Assembly (NCBI RefSeq): GCF_015999245.1
Contig: NZ_JAEAMR010000006.1
Location: 18,758-82,757 of the forward strand
DNA from: Streptomyces sp. AV19
GTDB taxonomy: Bacteria > Actinomycetota > Actinomycetes > Streptomycetales > Streptomycetaceae
Reading direction: 5' to 3'
DNA: 64,000 nucleotides
Shown: positions 26,227 to 35,748 of the stretch, in pieces
Layout: the number at the start of each line of letters is the position of its first letter
Position numbering within the stretch: the first letter of the stretch is position 1
Made by a program: the position numbers and the translations under genes
The notes under the pieces: generated by a model
What the model was told of the DNA's origin: nothing
The model's input: the letters and a program-made list of their open reading frames with translations, nothing else
The model's database searches: none

Positions 26227-27585
26227 TCACTCGGCGGGGTGGACGACGATCGTGTCGTGGGCCGACGCGAAGACCGGCTCGCCCAGTTGGATGCCGACCT
26301 GTACCTGGCCGTGGGCGGTGTCCTCGATCCGCAGGGCCGGGTAGAGCGACACCCAGGCGTCCTTGCCGGGGCCGCTCGGCTCCAGGTTCAGCGGGACGGC
26401 CGGGCAGGTGAGGGTGCGGTGGTCGGCCGACAGCACGCCCTGCGCGACGATCTCCTGGCTCTCGTCCGTCCAGCGGGTGAAGGCGACGTGGTCCTCGGTG
26501 AAGTGCGTGCCCTCGGGTGCGGTGAAGACGGCCTTGACCGTGCCGATGACGCGCTGCCCAGTGTTGCGGACGACGAACGGCGGGTAGACCCAGCGGTCCT
26601 GCCCGGCGGTCACCTCCAGCCGCGCGGTCTTCACGGTGGCGCGCAGACTGGTGTCGATGCTGCGGGGCGCGGTGTAGCGGTAGTAGACGCTGCCGATCTG
26701 GAAGGCGTCCTCGTGCTTGGCGGGGTCCCAGCCGAGGGCGCTGGGCGAGCCATCCGGGTTGAGGGCCTGGGGCCACACCAGGAAGCGGTAGTAGCCCGGC
26801 TTGTCACCGAACTGCCGCAGGTCCAGGGCGGGCAGGGTCACCTTGCGGCCCGTGCCGGAGTCGCGGTGGCCCTCGGCCTTCTGCAGCTGCGGCTCGGGGG
26901 TGTAGTGGGACGGCGTGCCGTCCTCGTGGACGAGCTGGTAGTACACGTGGTCGCTGTTGTTGCCCGCCACACCCTGCTCGCCCTGACGCAGATTGACGAG
27001 GTCGATGACGAACTTGTCGCCGGGAATACGGCCGTTGTCCGAGACGTATCCGAATCCGGCCTGACTGTTGGGAGAGCCGCCCCAGTTGTTGTCGTAGGGC
27101 AGCCGCACGAACGGCCGGCCGACCTTCTCCGGGTCGTTCTTGTTCCAGGCGCCGGCGAGCACCTCGATCTCCGGTTCGGCCGTGCGGACGTCCCCGCTGT
27201 CGAGGATGACGTCGACGCGGATCCGGTACGTACGTCCGTAGGCGGGCCGGGGATCGGCGTCGACGTTGAGGTCGCCGCGGAGGGTGAAGGTGATGAGGTC
27301 GGCGTCGTCGAGGAAGGTGAGATCGATGACCTCGAACTCCTGGTCTATGCCGCCGCGGCCGCGCTTGACCTCGGCGGCGTTGACGCCCGCCTGGCCATCG
27401 CCGGTGTAGGAGTAGCGAACCTCCTTGATCTTCACGCCCATCGGGACGCGGATGCGGCCGTCGTAGCGGAACTCGCTGTCCCAGGTGGCGAACCGGTTGG
27501 CGTACCCGAGGGTGCGGATACCGGCCCATTCCGGGTCCGGGACCGCGGCGTCGGAAAGTATGACCAAGGTGTCGGACTCGCTCAT
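26227..27585 (-). CDS. Unknown protein, beta-rich, 452 residues
   Basis: Starts MSESDTLVILSDAAVPDPEW at ATG 27585 with GAGGAGA upstream. No signal peptide or membrane segment. The N-terminal half (RIRVPMGVKIKEVRYSYTGDG, ITFTLRGDLNVDADPRPAYGRTYRIRVDV) and the C-terminal half (YPPFVVRNTGQRVIGTVKAVFTAPEGTHFTEDHVAF) look like all-beta, immunoglobulin-like domains; the second resembles the DUF11/CARDB-type pattern. I do not recognise a family. It stands alone, ending at the terminator. Confidence 0.7.
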   Translation of the reverse strand: MSESDTLVILSDAAVPDPEWAGIRTLGYANRFATWDSEFRYDGRIRVPMGVKIKEVRYSYTGDGQAGVNAAEVKRGRGGIDQEFEVIDLTFLDDADLITFTLRGDLNVDADPRPAYGRTYRIRVDVILDSGDVRTAEPEIEVLAGAWNKNDPEKVGRPFVRLPYDNNWGGSPNSQAGFGYVSDNGRIPGDKFVIDLVNLRQGEQGVAGNNSDHVYYQLVHEDGTPSHYTPEPQLQKAEGHRDSGTGRKVTLPALDLRQFGDKPGYYRFLVWPQALNPDGSPSALGWDPAKHEDAFQIGSVYYRYTAPRSIDTSLRATVKTARLEVTAGQDRWVYPPFVVRNTGQRVIGTVKAVFTAPEGTHFTEDHVAFTRWTDESQEIVAQGVLSADHRTLTCPAVPLNLEPSGPGKDAWVSLYPALRIEDTAHGQVQVGIQLGEPVFASAHDTIVVHPAE

Positions 27586-28476
27586 GCGGATTCGTCTCCT
27601 CTTCGCTGAAGGGGGCGTGGAACTGGCCGTCCAATTCGCCGCGCATACGTATCCCCGGAATATCCGCCCGGATTGCCGCCGCGGCGTTGCCAGTTGTGCG
27701 CTACACGGGTTCGGAAGGGTGATGACAGACCCCGGCCGGGGAGACGAGCGGCAATTCAAATACGGCTCCTGACGGGGCATCAATCATGTGGAAGGCGATC
27801 TCGGCCAACGGCCGGACGCGGCTGGAGCGGACGCGTCCGGCCGGGACGGCGGAGCATGGCGAGCGAAGCACCGGCCTTCAACCACCTCTCCTGTCGCACC
27901 GATCACAACGTTCCCCACAGGCACCGCAGCGAACGGCGTCCACGGGGAGCGCAGCAGGACCGGGAGATACAAGGCACCCCGACCGGCCGGACAGCAGAAG
28001 TATTGACGACCTCCGGAGCGCGGCTTGATTTTTTGGTCTGCGGGAACACGCGACGCCAACTCCTGTATTTCTCGCCGTTTATCGGGCAGCGGCCGGACAG
28101 ACGCTCTTGACGTGATCCGCCCGTTGTGAACGCTTCGTTGATCAGCTGGACAGGCGGGGGTTCCGGCGTCCACCTGCCCTTGCTCCGCCCGCAACACCCT
28201 TCGGGAATCCGCCGGAGGACTCGTTTATCCCCTGCTCGGCGCGCGCGATTCCGGTCCTGATCCCTCCGTGAGGCGAACCACAGACCGGGTTCGCTTGCCG
28301 GGCGAATCGTCCGGTATGACCATTACCGCGCACCACGTGATGGAATGCCCTCGCGAGGGACCGCGCCCGGATAACCGGCCGGAGGTCGTCCGGATTCTCT
28401 TCGCGGCCCGATAGGCACGGCGGTCGTTCAGCAATTGTTTATCGGCGTCCCGCGCGCGGTGCGCGCAGGCTGCCGC
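27586..28476. other. Intergenic region of about 0.9 kb
   Basis: Only short, mutually overlapping open frames with no typical codon bias. Base composition is less GC-rich than neighbours. I see no gene, RNA or clear repeat. It must contain the promoter of the leftward gene at 27585. Confidence 0.5.
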
Positions 28477-29337
28477 TCAATCGGCAACGTCCAGTAGGTG
28501 CCGCACTCCGCGAACAGGGCGGTATCCGAAGGCGTTCGCGGCGGCGGTCGAGTCGTACACCCGGTCCAGGCGGTCGGGCACGGGCCACCCGCGGTCGCGG
28601 AACGCCTTGAGGACATCCGGGGCACGGCCGGCGAGGACCGCACCCGCGTCACGGTGGAGGGCGAGGCAGTCCTCCCGGTGGAACGGGTGCGGTCCGGAGA
28701 TGTTGAACGTGCCGTTCACGGTGGCGTGTGCCGCGGCCAGGACCCCCGCGTCGGCGACGTCGGCCACGTCGACCGCCCGGTGCAGGAGGTGGCGGGCCCG
28801 CACGGGCAGCGGCTCCGGAAAGCAGCGCGCTATGCGCAGCGTGACGTAGGGGACGCCGCAGGCGGCGACCAGCTCCTCGGCAGCCAGTTTTGTCTCGTCG
28901 TAGATGTCCCGGGGAAGCGGCTTGAGCCGCTCGTCCACCCAGACCGCGCGGTCGGTGGGCACGAGGGCATGTCCGTAGACGCTCGTGCTGCTGATGTAGA
29001 GAACACGCCGGACGTCGAAGTGGGCGGCGTCGTCGAGCAGTTCCGCGGTCACGCCGACGTTCACGGCGCGGAACTCCTCATCGGGCAGGCGCCCGACGTG
29101 CGGGGCATGCAGCGCGGCGGCATGGACGAGGACATCGGCCGACTCCAGTGCGACCCGCCGCACGCGCCGGTCGCGCAGATCTCCGACGACACCCGTCCGA
29201 CAGCCGGGCACCCGGTCCACGCCGCGAACGGCCCACCCGGCCGCGCCGAAAGCCGCCGCCAGGGCAGACCCGACCCGGCCCGAACTCCCGGTCACCACAA
29301 CCACCCCGGCAGGGGCTCGCCTTCGCTGCGTGCGCAC
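28477..29337 (-). CDS. NAD-dependent epimerase/dehydratase (extended SDR)
   Basis: 286 residues. The NAD motif is VVVTGSSGRVGSALAAAFGAAG and the active-site region includes ISSTSVYG (Ser) and YDETK (Tyr-x3-Lys), so the catalytic triad is complete. ADVLVHAAALH marks the extended SDR fold. Substrate is probably a nucleotide sugar or similar; nothing nearby decides. It seems to stand alone, divergent from the broken aldo/keto reductase at 29518. Confidence 0.85.
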   Translation of the reverse strand: MRTQRRRAPAGVVVVTGSSGRVGSALAAAFGAAGWAVRGVDRVPGCRTGVVGDLRDRRVRRVALESADVLVHAAALHAPHVGRLPDEEFRAVNVGVTAELLDDAAHFDVRRVLYISSTSVYGHALVPTDRAVWVDERLKPLPRDIYDETKLAAEELVAACGVPYVTLRIARCFPEPLPVRARHLLHRAVDVADVADAGVLAAAHATVNGTFNISGPHPFHREDCLALHRDAGAVLAGRAPDVLKAFRDRGWPVPDRLDRVYDSTAAANAFGYRPVRGVRHLLDVAD

Positions 29338-29517
29338 GCCCGGATTCTGTCATGCGCGCACGAAACCGCCCGGGGGAGGCCCCACTTAACGCACGCACAC
29401 GTCAGCGGGGCTCCCGGGCAGCACAGAAGACTTCTAGTAGCCCGTCCCCTCGCTGCCGCTCCGCCCGGTCCTCGCCCGCGCCGAGAGGTTCCCACCGCAG
29501 GGACCACGACCTCGGGC

Positions 29518-30098
29518 GAGCCGACGTGGTGTTCCTCCACAACCCTGAGCAAGCTGCCCGCCACCGGCCCCAGATCCATGCGCGGGTCCGGGAGGCATTC
29601 GCCGTGCTGGAGGAGTTCGCCGACGCGGGCCGGATCGCCGGGTATGGCATCGCCACCTGGTCCGGGTTCGAAGCCGACGCCTTCACCGTCCCCGACCTGC
29701 TCGCCCTCGCCCGGCAGGCGGCCGGCGGCGATACCCACCACCTGATCGCGGTGCAGCAACCGGTCAGCCTGGCCATGGACCGCCCGATCCGCCAGGCGCT
29801 CGACGGCCGCGGACCGCTCGTCCAGGCCCACGCCGCCGGGCTGACCACGTTCGCCTCGTCACCGCTGCACGGCGGCGAGCTGATCGGTCTGGTGGCCCCT
29901 GAGCTGGTGGAGTTCATCCGCCCCGGCCTCTCGTCGGCTGCCGCGTGCCTGCTGGCGGCCGCGTCAACCCCGAGTCTGGACGTCGTCCTCCTCTCCGCCA
30001 GCAGCTCCGCGCGCTGGACTGAGGCCGCTGCCTCTCTCGCCCTACCGTTGGACGCCCGACGACTGACGGAGGTCACCGATGTATGCGCCGCCGGATGA
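29518..30098 (+). pseudogene. Aldo/keto reductase, N-terminally truncated
   Basis: The frame from about 29518 reads as the C-terminal two thirds of an aldo/keto reductase: ADVVFLHNPE, AFAVLEEFADAGRIAGYGIATWSG, HHLIAVQQPVSLAMDRPIRQAL, GLTTFASSPLHGGEL. The barrel's first strands with the catalytic Asp, Tyr and Lys are absent, because sequence upstream of about 29500 no longer matches. No start codon with a ribosome site is seen. The end overlaps the leader of the ATP-grasp gene. Confidence 0.7.
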
Positions 30099-30120
30099 GC
30101 ACCGTGAAAGGGGGAACCGC

Positions 30121-31110
30121 ATGCGCATTGCTGTGGCTTACAACGAGCTCCGGAAGGAGTCAGCGCCTGAGCCGGGATTCCTGTCCCAGGAGCATGCCGA
30201 GTCGCTTTTCCGCACCATCCGGAAACTTGGGCACGATGTGATTCCCGTGGAGGTCTCCGGACCGGTTGGCCAAGTCGCTGAGCACTTGACGAGATGCCGG
30301 CCCAGCTTGGTCTTCAGCGTCGCCGAAGGCCCGCGATCAGGATGGCGTCAGGCTCTCTATCCGGCCCTGTTCGACGATCTCGGACTGCCGTTCACAGGAT
30401 CGCCGGCCCAGGTGCTGGCGACCTCCCTGGACAAGAACCTGACGAAGCTGCTGCTCTGCCGCCATGGGGTTTTGACGCCCCCGTGGCAGTTCGTACGGCA
30501 TGTCGACGAAATAGACATGGCTTCACTGGCACTGCCGGCCATCATCAAGCCCAACTTCGAAGGCTGGTCCACAGGAATCACTCAGGACTCGGTCGTGTTC
30601 TCGCCGCAGGAGGCGTTCCGGAAGGTCAGATACCTTCTGACCCGGTTCCCGGACGGGATCCTCATAGAGGAGTTCATCGCCGGGAAGGATCTTTCCGTCG
30701 GCTATCTGGAGGCGGTGGAAAACAGCTACGGCGGCGTGCTCGCTCCCATTGAGTACATCTACCCTCGGTCGCCCGCCGACCACGCATTTGCCGTGCTCGA
30801 CTACCGGCTGAAGAACGGTGAAGAGAATGCCCCGGTGGGCCGGATCCATGCACAAATCGACGATACGGTCAGCGCAGCGATCCGGCGCGCAGCGATGACT
30901 GCCATCGGGGCGCTGGGCTGCTGCGACATGGCACGGGCGGACTTCCGGCTCACCCCGAGCGGCACCCCCTACCTGCTGGAAGTCAATGCTGCCCCCAGCC
31001 TGCAACCAGGCAGGGGCATGGGCGCCGCCGACCCTGTACCCGGCGAACACGCCCTCCGTAACACCGCTGACGCGGTCATCACTTCTGCTGCTCGCCGACA
31101 ACAACACTGA
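30121..31110 (+). CDS. D-Ala-D-Ala-ligase-like ATP-grasp enzyme
   Basis: 329 residues from ATG 30121, with AAGGGGG upstream, preferred over 30079. Family features: YPALFDDLGLPFTGS and SLDKNLTKLLLCRHGVLTP (N-terminal and central domains), IIKPNFEGWSTGI (ATP lysine), ILIEEFIAGKDLSVG, and ARADFRLTPSGTPYLLEVNAAPSL (Mg-binding Asp, Glu and Asn). It would join two amino acids or an amino acid and an amine. The Ddl active site is intact, but the protein lacks the usual N-terminal GGxSxEHxVS motif, so it is probably not a cell-wall Ddl. No biosynthetic partner is adjacent. Confidence 0.78.
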   Translation: MRIAVAYNELRKESAPEPGFLSQEHAESLFRTIRKLGHDVIPVEVSGPVGQVAEHLTRCRPSLVFSVAEGPRSGWRQALYPALFDDLGLPFTGSPAQVLATSLDKNLTKLLLCRHGVLTPPWQFVRHVDEIDMASLALPAIIKPNFEGWSTGITQDSVVFSPQEAFRKVRYLLTRFPDGILIEEFIAGKDLSVGYLEAVENSYGGVLAPIEYIYPRSPADHAFAVLDYRLKNGEENAPVGRIHAQIDDTVSAAIRRAAMTAIGALGCCDMARADFRLTPSGTPYLLEVNAAPSLQPGRGMGAADPVPGEHALRNTADAVITSAARRQQH

Positions 31111-31214
31111 CCGGTCCGGTGAGTTCTCGCAACCGCTCAGGTGGAATCGTGACCGCGTGAGCGGGGACTGTGCGGGGGCTCCTCGGTGGCGCGGGTGCGC
31201 CTCCGATGATGGTG

Positions 31215-31735
31215 TCAGACCGCCCCTGTGAGGAACGGACGGTAGTGGGCGACGCTGGTGCAGACATCGTCGGCGCCATCTCCGCAGGTGTCTGTCCCCC
31301 GGGAGGGGATGCCGACGAGGACGCCGTTGATGACCGCGGGGCCGCCGCTGTCGCCGCGGCAGATGCCCTGGTTGGTCTTGAGTGGCTTGCCGCAGGACAT
31401 GCTTCCGGTGTTCAGCGCCGGGGCGAGGCCTTCCAGCGGGCCGCCCTCGGTGCCGCCGATTTTGAGGTTCAGGCCGCCGAAGAACGCCCGGCAGGAAGCG
31501 GGGGTCTCCACGGTCTCCTGGAGTGCCTGGAGGTTGACGGCGAGGGTTCTGCCATTGTTCTTGGTGAGGCCTCAGCCGGTCACGTCAGCGCCGAACCCGG
31601 CGTGGGATCATTGGTGGCGAGCATCGCGAACCGGACGCTGCCGGACTCCGCGACCGGGCCGGAGAACGCCAGTAGTACGACGTCGTTGGCGAGCGTCTCG
31701 CGACCATCCCACCTTCACGAACGGCACCACGGCAG
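31215..31735 (-). pseudogene. Trypsin-like serine protease remnant
   Basis: The 3' part reads ETPASCRAFFGG, GICRGDSGGPAVINGVLVGI with the catalytic Ser motif GDSGGP. Upstream, NDVVLLAFSGPVAESGSVRF carries the catalytic Asp region, but in another frame, and a codon that should be Trp in VTGWGLTKNN is TGA. The signal peptide and His domain are absent. At least one frameshift, one nonsense mutation and a 5' deletion make it non-functional. Confidence 0.78.
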
Positions 31736-31986
31736 ACTAGCGGTGATCGGCTGTCCCCTCTTGACTCACAGTCCGTTCGGATACCCATCGGCAACCCGCT
31801 GCCCGAGAGGCCCAGGCCGTGAACGGGCAAGGACCGCTCCGGCCGGAAAGGGGCGCTCGCGTCGGCGCTGCGCGGTACGCTCCGGCCGGCCCGGACAGCT
31901 CGTCCCGGCACGAGCGCCGGCAGCTCGCACGGCATCCCATGAACCGACTGCGCTGACCCAGCCTCTCCTACAGACAGGTTCCGCAG

Positions 31987-33378
31987 ATGACGACGGTGAA
32001 ACAGCACGACCCGATCCCCACGGCACCAGGGGCGCTGCCCCTGCTCGGCCACGCCCTCCCGCTGCTGCGCGACCCTCTGGGCTTCCTCGCGTCCCTGCCG
32101 GCCCGGGGTGAACTGGTACAGATCGGCATCGGCCCTCAACGGGTGGTCATGGCGTTCTCACCTGAACTGATCCGTCAGATCCTGCTCGACGACCGCACCT
32201 TCGACAAGAGTGGCCCGCTCTTCGACCAGGCGAGGGAAATCCTTGGCGACGGTCTCGTTACTTGCCCGCACGCCCGGCACCGGGGCCAGCGGCGGATGAT
32301 CCAGCCTGCCTTCCACCCCACTCGTCTCACGGCCTACGCCCCTGTCATGACCGAACGGATCAGCTCCGTCACCGACGCCTGGAGGAATGGTCAGAGCATC
32401 GACGTGCTGTCCCAGATGGTCGCGTTGACCTCCCGGGTCATGCTGACGACGATGTTCGGCACCGCACTCGGCGCGGCGCAGACCGCCCAGGCCATGGACG
32501 ACTTCACGGTCCTCTTCTCCGGGCTGTACAAGCGCGTACTCCAGCCGGCCTGGCTGAGGCGGCTGCCCCATCCCGTCAACCGCCGCTTCCACCGTGCCAA
32601 TGCCCGGCTCCGGGCCACCGTCGCCACCCTCGTCGCCGAGCACCGCACCCACGACACGCCCCCTGCCGGCCGCCGCCAGGACGGCACGGAACACGACAGC
32701 AACCTGCTGTCAATGCTCCTGGCCGCCCGGGACACCGGGACCGACGGCCGAGGGCTGACCGCCGTGGAACTGGCCGACGAGACCGTCACCTTCTTCCTCG
32801 GCGGGATCGAGACCACCGCCGCACACCTGGCCTGGACCCTGCACCTATTAGCCCAACACCCCGACATCGAACACCGCCTGCACACCGAGGTCGACACCGT
32901 GCTGGCCGGTCGGCCGCCCGCACCCCAGGACCTGCCCCGCCTGGAGCTGACCGGCTGGATCCTCACCGAGACCCTCCGTCTGTATCCCCCCGCCTGGCTG
33001 CTCAACCGAACAGCCACCGCCGACACCCACCTCGCCGAGCACCTGATCCCGGCCGGCACCACCATCGCCTTCAGTCCGTACCTCATCCAGCGTCATCCCG
33101 GCCTGTATCCCGATCCCGAACGTTTCGACCCCGACCGCTGGCGGACACCTTCCTCACGCAGGGACGCCTACCTCCCCTTCGGCGGCGGAGCCCGCAAGTG
33201 CATCGGGGACGCCTTCGCCCTCACCGAAGCCACCCTCGCTCTGGCCCACATAGCCGCCCACTGGCAACTGCGCCCCACCCCCGGCGCCCGTGCCCGCACC
33301 CAAGTCCGGGCCACGCTGCGGCCCCAAGGCCTGCGTATGCAGACCGTGGTACGCGACGACCGCCCCCGCAGGACGTGA
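31987..33378 (+). CDS. Cytochrome P450
   Basis: 463 residues with all core P450 motifs: the I-helix oxygen-binding GGIETTAAHL, the K-helix ETLRLYPP (ExxR), and the heme loop PFGGGARKCIGD with ligand Cys405. The N-terminus (APGALPLLGHALPLLRDPLGF) resembles the pentalenene oxygenase-type (CYP183 and relatives) class that acts on terpenes. It contains a TTA leucine codon at 32848, so translation should depend on bldA. It lies 300 nt before the squalene-hopene cyclase and may oxidise its product. Confidence 0.88.
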   Translation: MTTVKQHDPIPTAPGALPLLGHALPLLRDPLGFLASLPARGELVQIGIGPQRVVMAFSPELIRQILLDDRTFDKSGPLFDQAREILGDGLVTCPHARHRGQRRMIQPAFHPTRLTAYAPVMTERISSVTDAWRNGQSIDVLSQMVALTSRVMLTTMFGTALGAAQTAQAMDDFTVLFSGLYKRVLQPAWLRRLPHPVNRRFHRANARLRATVATLVAEHRTHDTPPAGRRQDGTEHDSNLLSMLLAARDTGTDGRGLTAVELADETVTFFLGGIETTAAHLAWTLHLLAQHPDIEHRLHTEVDTVLAGRPPAPQDLPRLELTGWILTETLRLYPPAWLLNRTATADTHLAEHLIPAGTTIAFSPYLIQRHPGLYPDPERFDPDRWRTPSSRRDAYLPFGGGARKCIGDAFALTEATLALAHIAAHWQLRPTPGARARTQVRATLRPQGLRMQTVVRDDRPRRT

Positions 33379-33678
33379 ACGTCACCTCCTGGTGGCGCCG
33401 GGAATAGTGATCTCGGATCTCCAAGTCCCTGACAAAATCCCGGACTTGAGGCTGACCACGTGCTTTCAAAGCGCACGCGCAGGCGTGCTGCCCGAGCCGT
33501 CCGAAACCCCCTGTCCGCGGAACGACCCCGTTTCCCGGGCGGGGCGGGGTGGGTAGCGTCCTGTAGCTGTCCGACTGGTCGTTAGGTGGGAGGCGGGAGG
33601 CCGATGCGTGAAGCCGGTTCGCTTGCCCTGGTGGTATCAGACCGACCCGGCTTCCCCGGTCGAAGGCGGAGGAAAACG
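33379..33678. other. Spacer between P450 and squalene-hopene cyclase
   Basis: 300 nt with no credible gene. A GTCCGACTGGTCGTTAGG stretch at 33569-33586 precedes the cyclase leader. The cyclase may have its own promoter here, so P450 and cyclase need not be one transcript. Confidence 0.4.
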
Positions 33679-35658
33679 ATGACCGAGACGAGCGACGGCG
33701 TCTTACGTGGCTCTGGGCCCGATTCTGCGCCCGCGTCACTGCCTGCCGAGAGTGGACCCGGCCCGGCCCTTGCCGCCTCCGGCGGCTTCGGGGCGGCGGA
33801 GCGTGCCGTGCGGCGTGCCGCCGATCACCTCCTGGCGGCGCAGGATGATGAAGGGTGGTGGAAAGCCCCTCTGGAGACCAACGTCACCATGGATGCCGAG
33901 GACTTGATGTTCCGGCAGTTCCTCGGCATCCAGGACGAGCGCCTCACCACTGCGACCGGCCGCTGGATCCGCGCGCAGCAGCGCGAGGACGGCGCGTGGC
34001 CCACCTCCCACGGCGAACTCGGAGACCTCTCCACCACCATCGAGGCCTACGTGGGGCTCCGCCTGGCCGGGGACGCCCCGGACGCGCCGCACATGGCGTC
34101 GGCCGCGGCGTGGGTGCGCGATCAGGGGGGCATCGCCGCCAGCCGGGTCTTCACCCGTATATGGATGGCCCTGTTCGGCTGGTGGAAGTGGGACGACCTG
34201 CCCGAACTGCCGCCGGAGCTCATCTACTTCCCGAAGTGGTTCCCGCTCAACATCTACGACTTCTCCTGCTGGGCCCGCCAGACCATCGTGCCGCTCACCA
34301 TCGTGTCAGCGAAGCGCCCGGTGCGGCCCGCGCCGTTCGCGCTCGACGAGCTGCACACCGACGCCGCCGTACCGAATCCGGTCAAGCTCCCCGCGTCGGT
34401 GGCGAGTTGGGACGGCGTCTTCCAGCGGCTCGACAAGGCGCTGCACGCCTACCACAAGGCCGCGCCGCGCCGCCTGCGCGAGGCAGCGATGAACAGCGCC
34501 GCGCGCTGGATCATCGAGCGGCAGGAGAACGACGGCAGCTGGGGCGGCATCCAGCCCCCGGCCGTGTACTCGATCATCGCGCTGCACTTGCTCGGCTACG
34601 ACCTGGACCACCCGGTCCTGAAGGCGGGCCTGGAGTCGCTCGACCGGTACGCCGTGTGGCACGAGGACGGGGCGCGGATGATCGAGGCCTGTCAGTCGCC
34701 GGTCTGGGACACCTGCCTCGCCACCATCGCGCTCGCCGACGCCGGGGTGCCCGCCGGCCATCCGCAACTGGTGAAAGCCGCGGACTGGATGCTGAGCAAG
34801 CAGATCACGCGGCCCGGCGACTGGTCCGTACGCAGGCCCCGGCTGGCCCCGGGCGGCTGGACCTTCGAGTTCCACAACGACAACTACCCCGACACCGACG
34901 ACACCTCCCAGGCCGTCCTCGCCCTCCTCCGCACCGGCCATCCCGACAGGAGCCGCATCGACGCCGCGGTGAACAGGGGGGCCCGCTGGCTCGTCGGCAT
35001 GCGCTCGAAGAACGGCGCCTGGGGTGCCTTCGACGCCGACAACACCAGTCCCTTCCCGAGCCGGCTGCCCTTCTGTGACTTCGGCAAAGTCACCGACCCT
35101 CCCTCCGCCGACGTCACCGCCCACGTCATCGAGGCCCTCGCCGCCCTCGGCCCGCAGCACACCGCCGTCACCCGGCACGCCATCGACTGGCTCCTGGCCG
35201 AACAGGAGGACAACGGCGCCTGGTACGGCCGCTGGGGAGTCAACTACCTCTACGGCACGGGGGCCGTCGTCCCCGCACTGGTCGCGGCCGGCCTGCCCGC
35301 CGCCCACCCGGCCGTCCGCCGCGCCGCCGGCTGGCTGGCCTCGGTACAGAACCCCGACGGCGGCTGGGGCGAGGACCTACGCTCCTACTCCGACCCCCAA
35401 TGCGCCGGCCGGGGGGACTCCACTGCCTCGCAGACCGCCTGGGCACTGATGGCGCTGCTCGCCGCCGACGAAGCCGATAGCGACGCGGTCGAGCGCGGAG
35501 TGCGCTGGCTCACCGACACCCAGCTGGAGAACGGCTCCTGGGACGAGCCGCACTTCACCGGGACCGGCTTCCCCCGCGACCTCCCCATGAACTACCACCT
35601 GTACCGCACCGTCTTCCCCCTCACCGCCCTCGGACGCTACCTCCAACGGCAACGATGA
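33679..35658 (+). CDS. shc: Squalene-hopene cyclase
   Basis: 659 residues. The class II cyclase acid motif is DTDD (about 405-408, in YPDTDDTSQAV), and several QW motifs are present (QNPDGGWGED, QLENGSWDE). CDFGKVTDPPSADVTAHV and WYGRWGVNYLYGTGAV match bacterial SHC closely. It cyclises squalene to hopene at the membrane. The ATG at 33679 has GGAGG upstream. A TTA codon lies at codon 9 (33703). Streptomyces hopanoid genes normally include squalene synthase-like and hpn genes beside shc; none are here, only a P450 and an arginine-deiminase-like gene. Confidence 0.92.
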   Translation: MTETSDGVLRGSGPDSAPASLPAESGPGPALAASGGFGAAERAVRRAADHLLAAQDDEGWWKAPLETNVTMDAEDLMFRQFLGIQDERLTTATGRWIRAQQREDGAWPTSHGELGDLSTTIEAYVGLRLAGDAPDAPHMASAAAWVRDQGGIAASRVFTRIWMALFGWWKWDDLPELPPELIYFPKWFPLNIYDFSCWARQTIVPLTIVSAKRPVRPAPFALDELHTDAAVPNPVKLPASVASWDGVFQRLDKALHAYHKAAPRRLREAAMNSAARWIIERQENDGSWGGIQPPAVYSIIALHLLGYDLDHPVLKAGLESLDRYAVWHEDGARMIEACQSPVWDTCLATIALADAGVPAGHPQLVKAADWMLSKQITRPGDWSVRRPRLAPGGWTFEFHNDNYPDTDDTSQAVLALLRTGHPDRSRIDAAVNRGARWLVGMRSKNGAWGAFDADNTSPFPSRLPFCDFGKVTDPPSADVTAHVIEALAALGPQHTAVTRHAIDWLLAEQEDNGAWYGRWGVNYLYGTGAVVPALVAAGLPAAHPAVRRAAGWLASVQNPDGGWGEDLRSYSDPQCAGRGDSTASQTAWALMALLAADEADSDAVERGVRWLTDTQLENGSWDEPHFTGTGFPRDLPMNYHLYRTVFPLTALGRYLQRQR

Positions 35659-35748
35659 CGGTGCGGCTCGTCCTCGGGGAAGGGCTGAGGGGGGACGGTG
35701 AAGGGATGAAGCCCTGGGACAGGACGGGCTGCGGGGGCGAAGGCGGGG

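Noticed and set aside
27784..28197. Open frames on both strands in the 0.9-kb gap
   Set aside because: They overlap each other, lack ribosome sites and codon bias, and show no recognisable domain.
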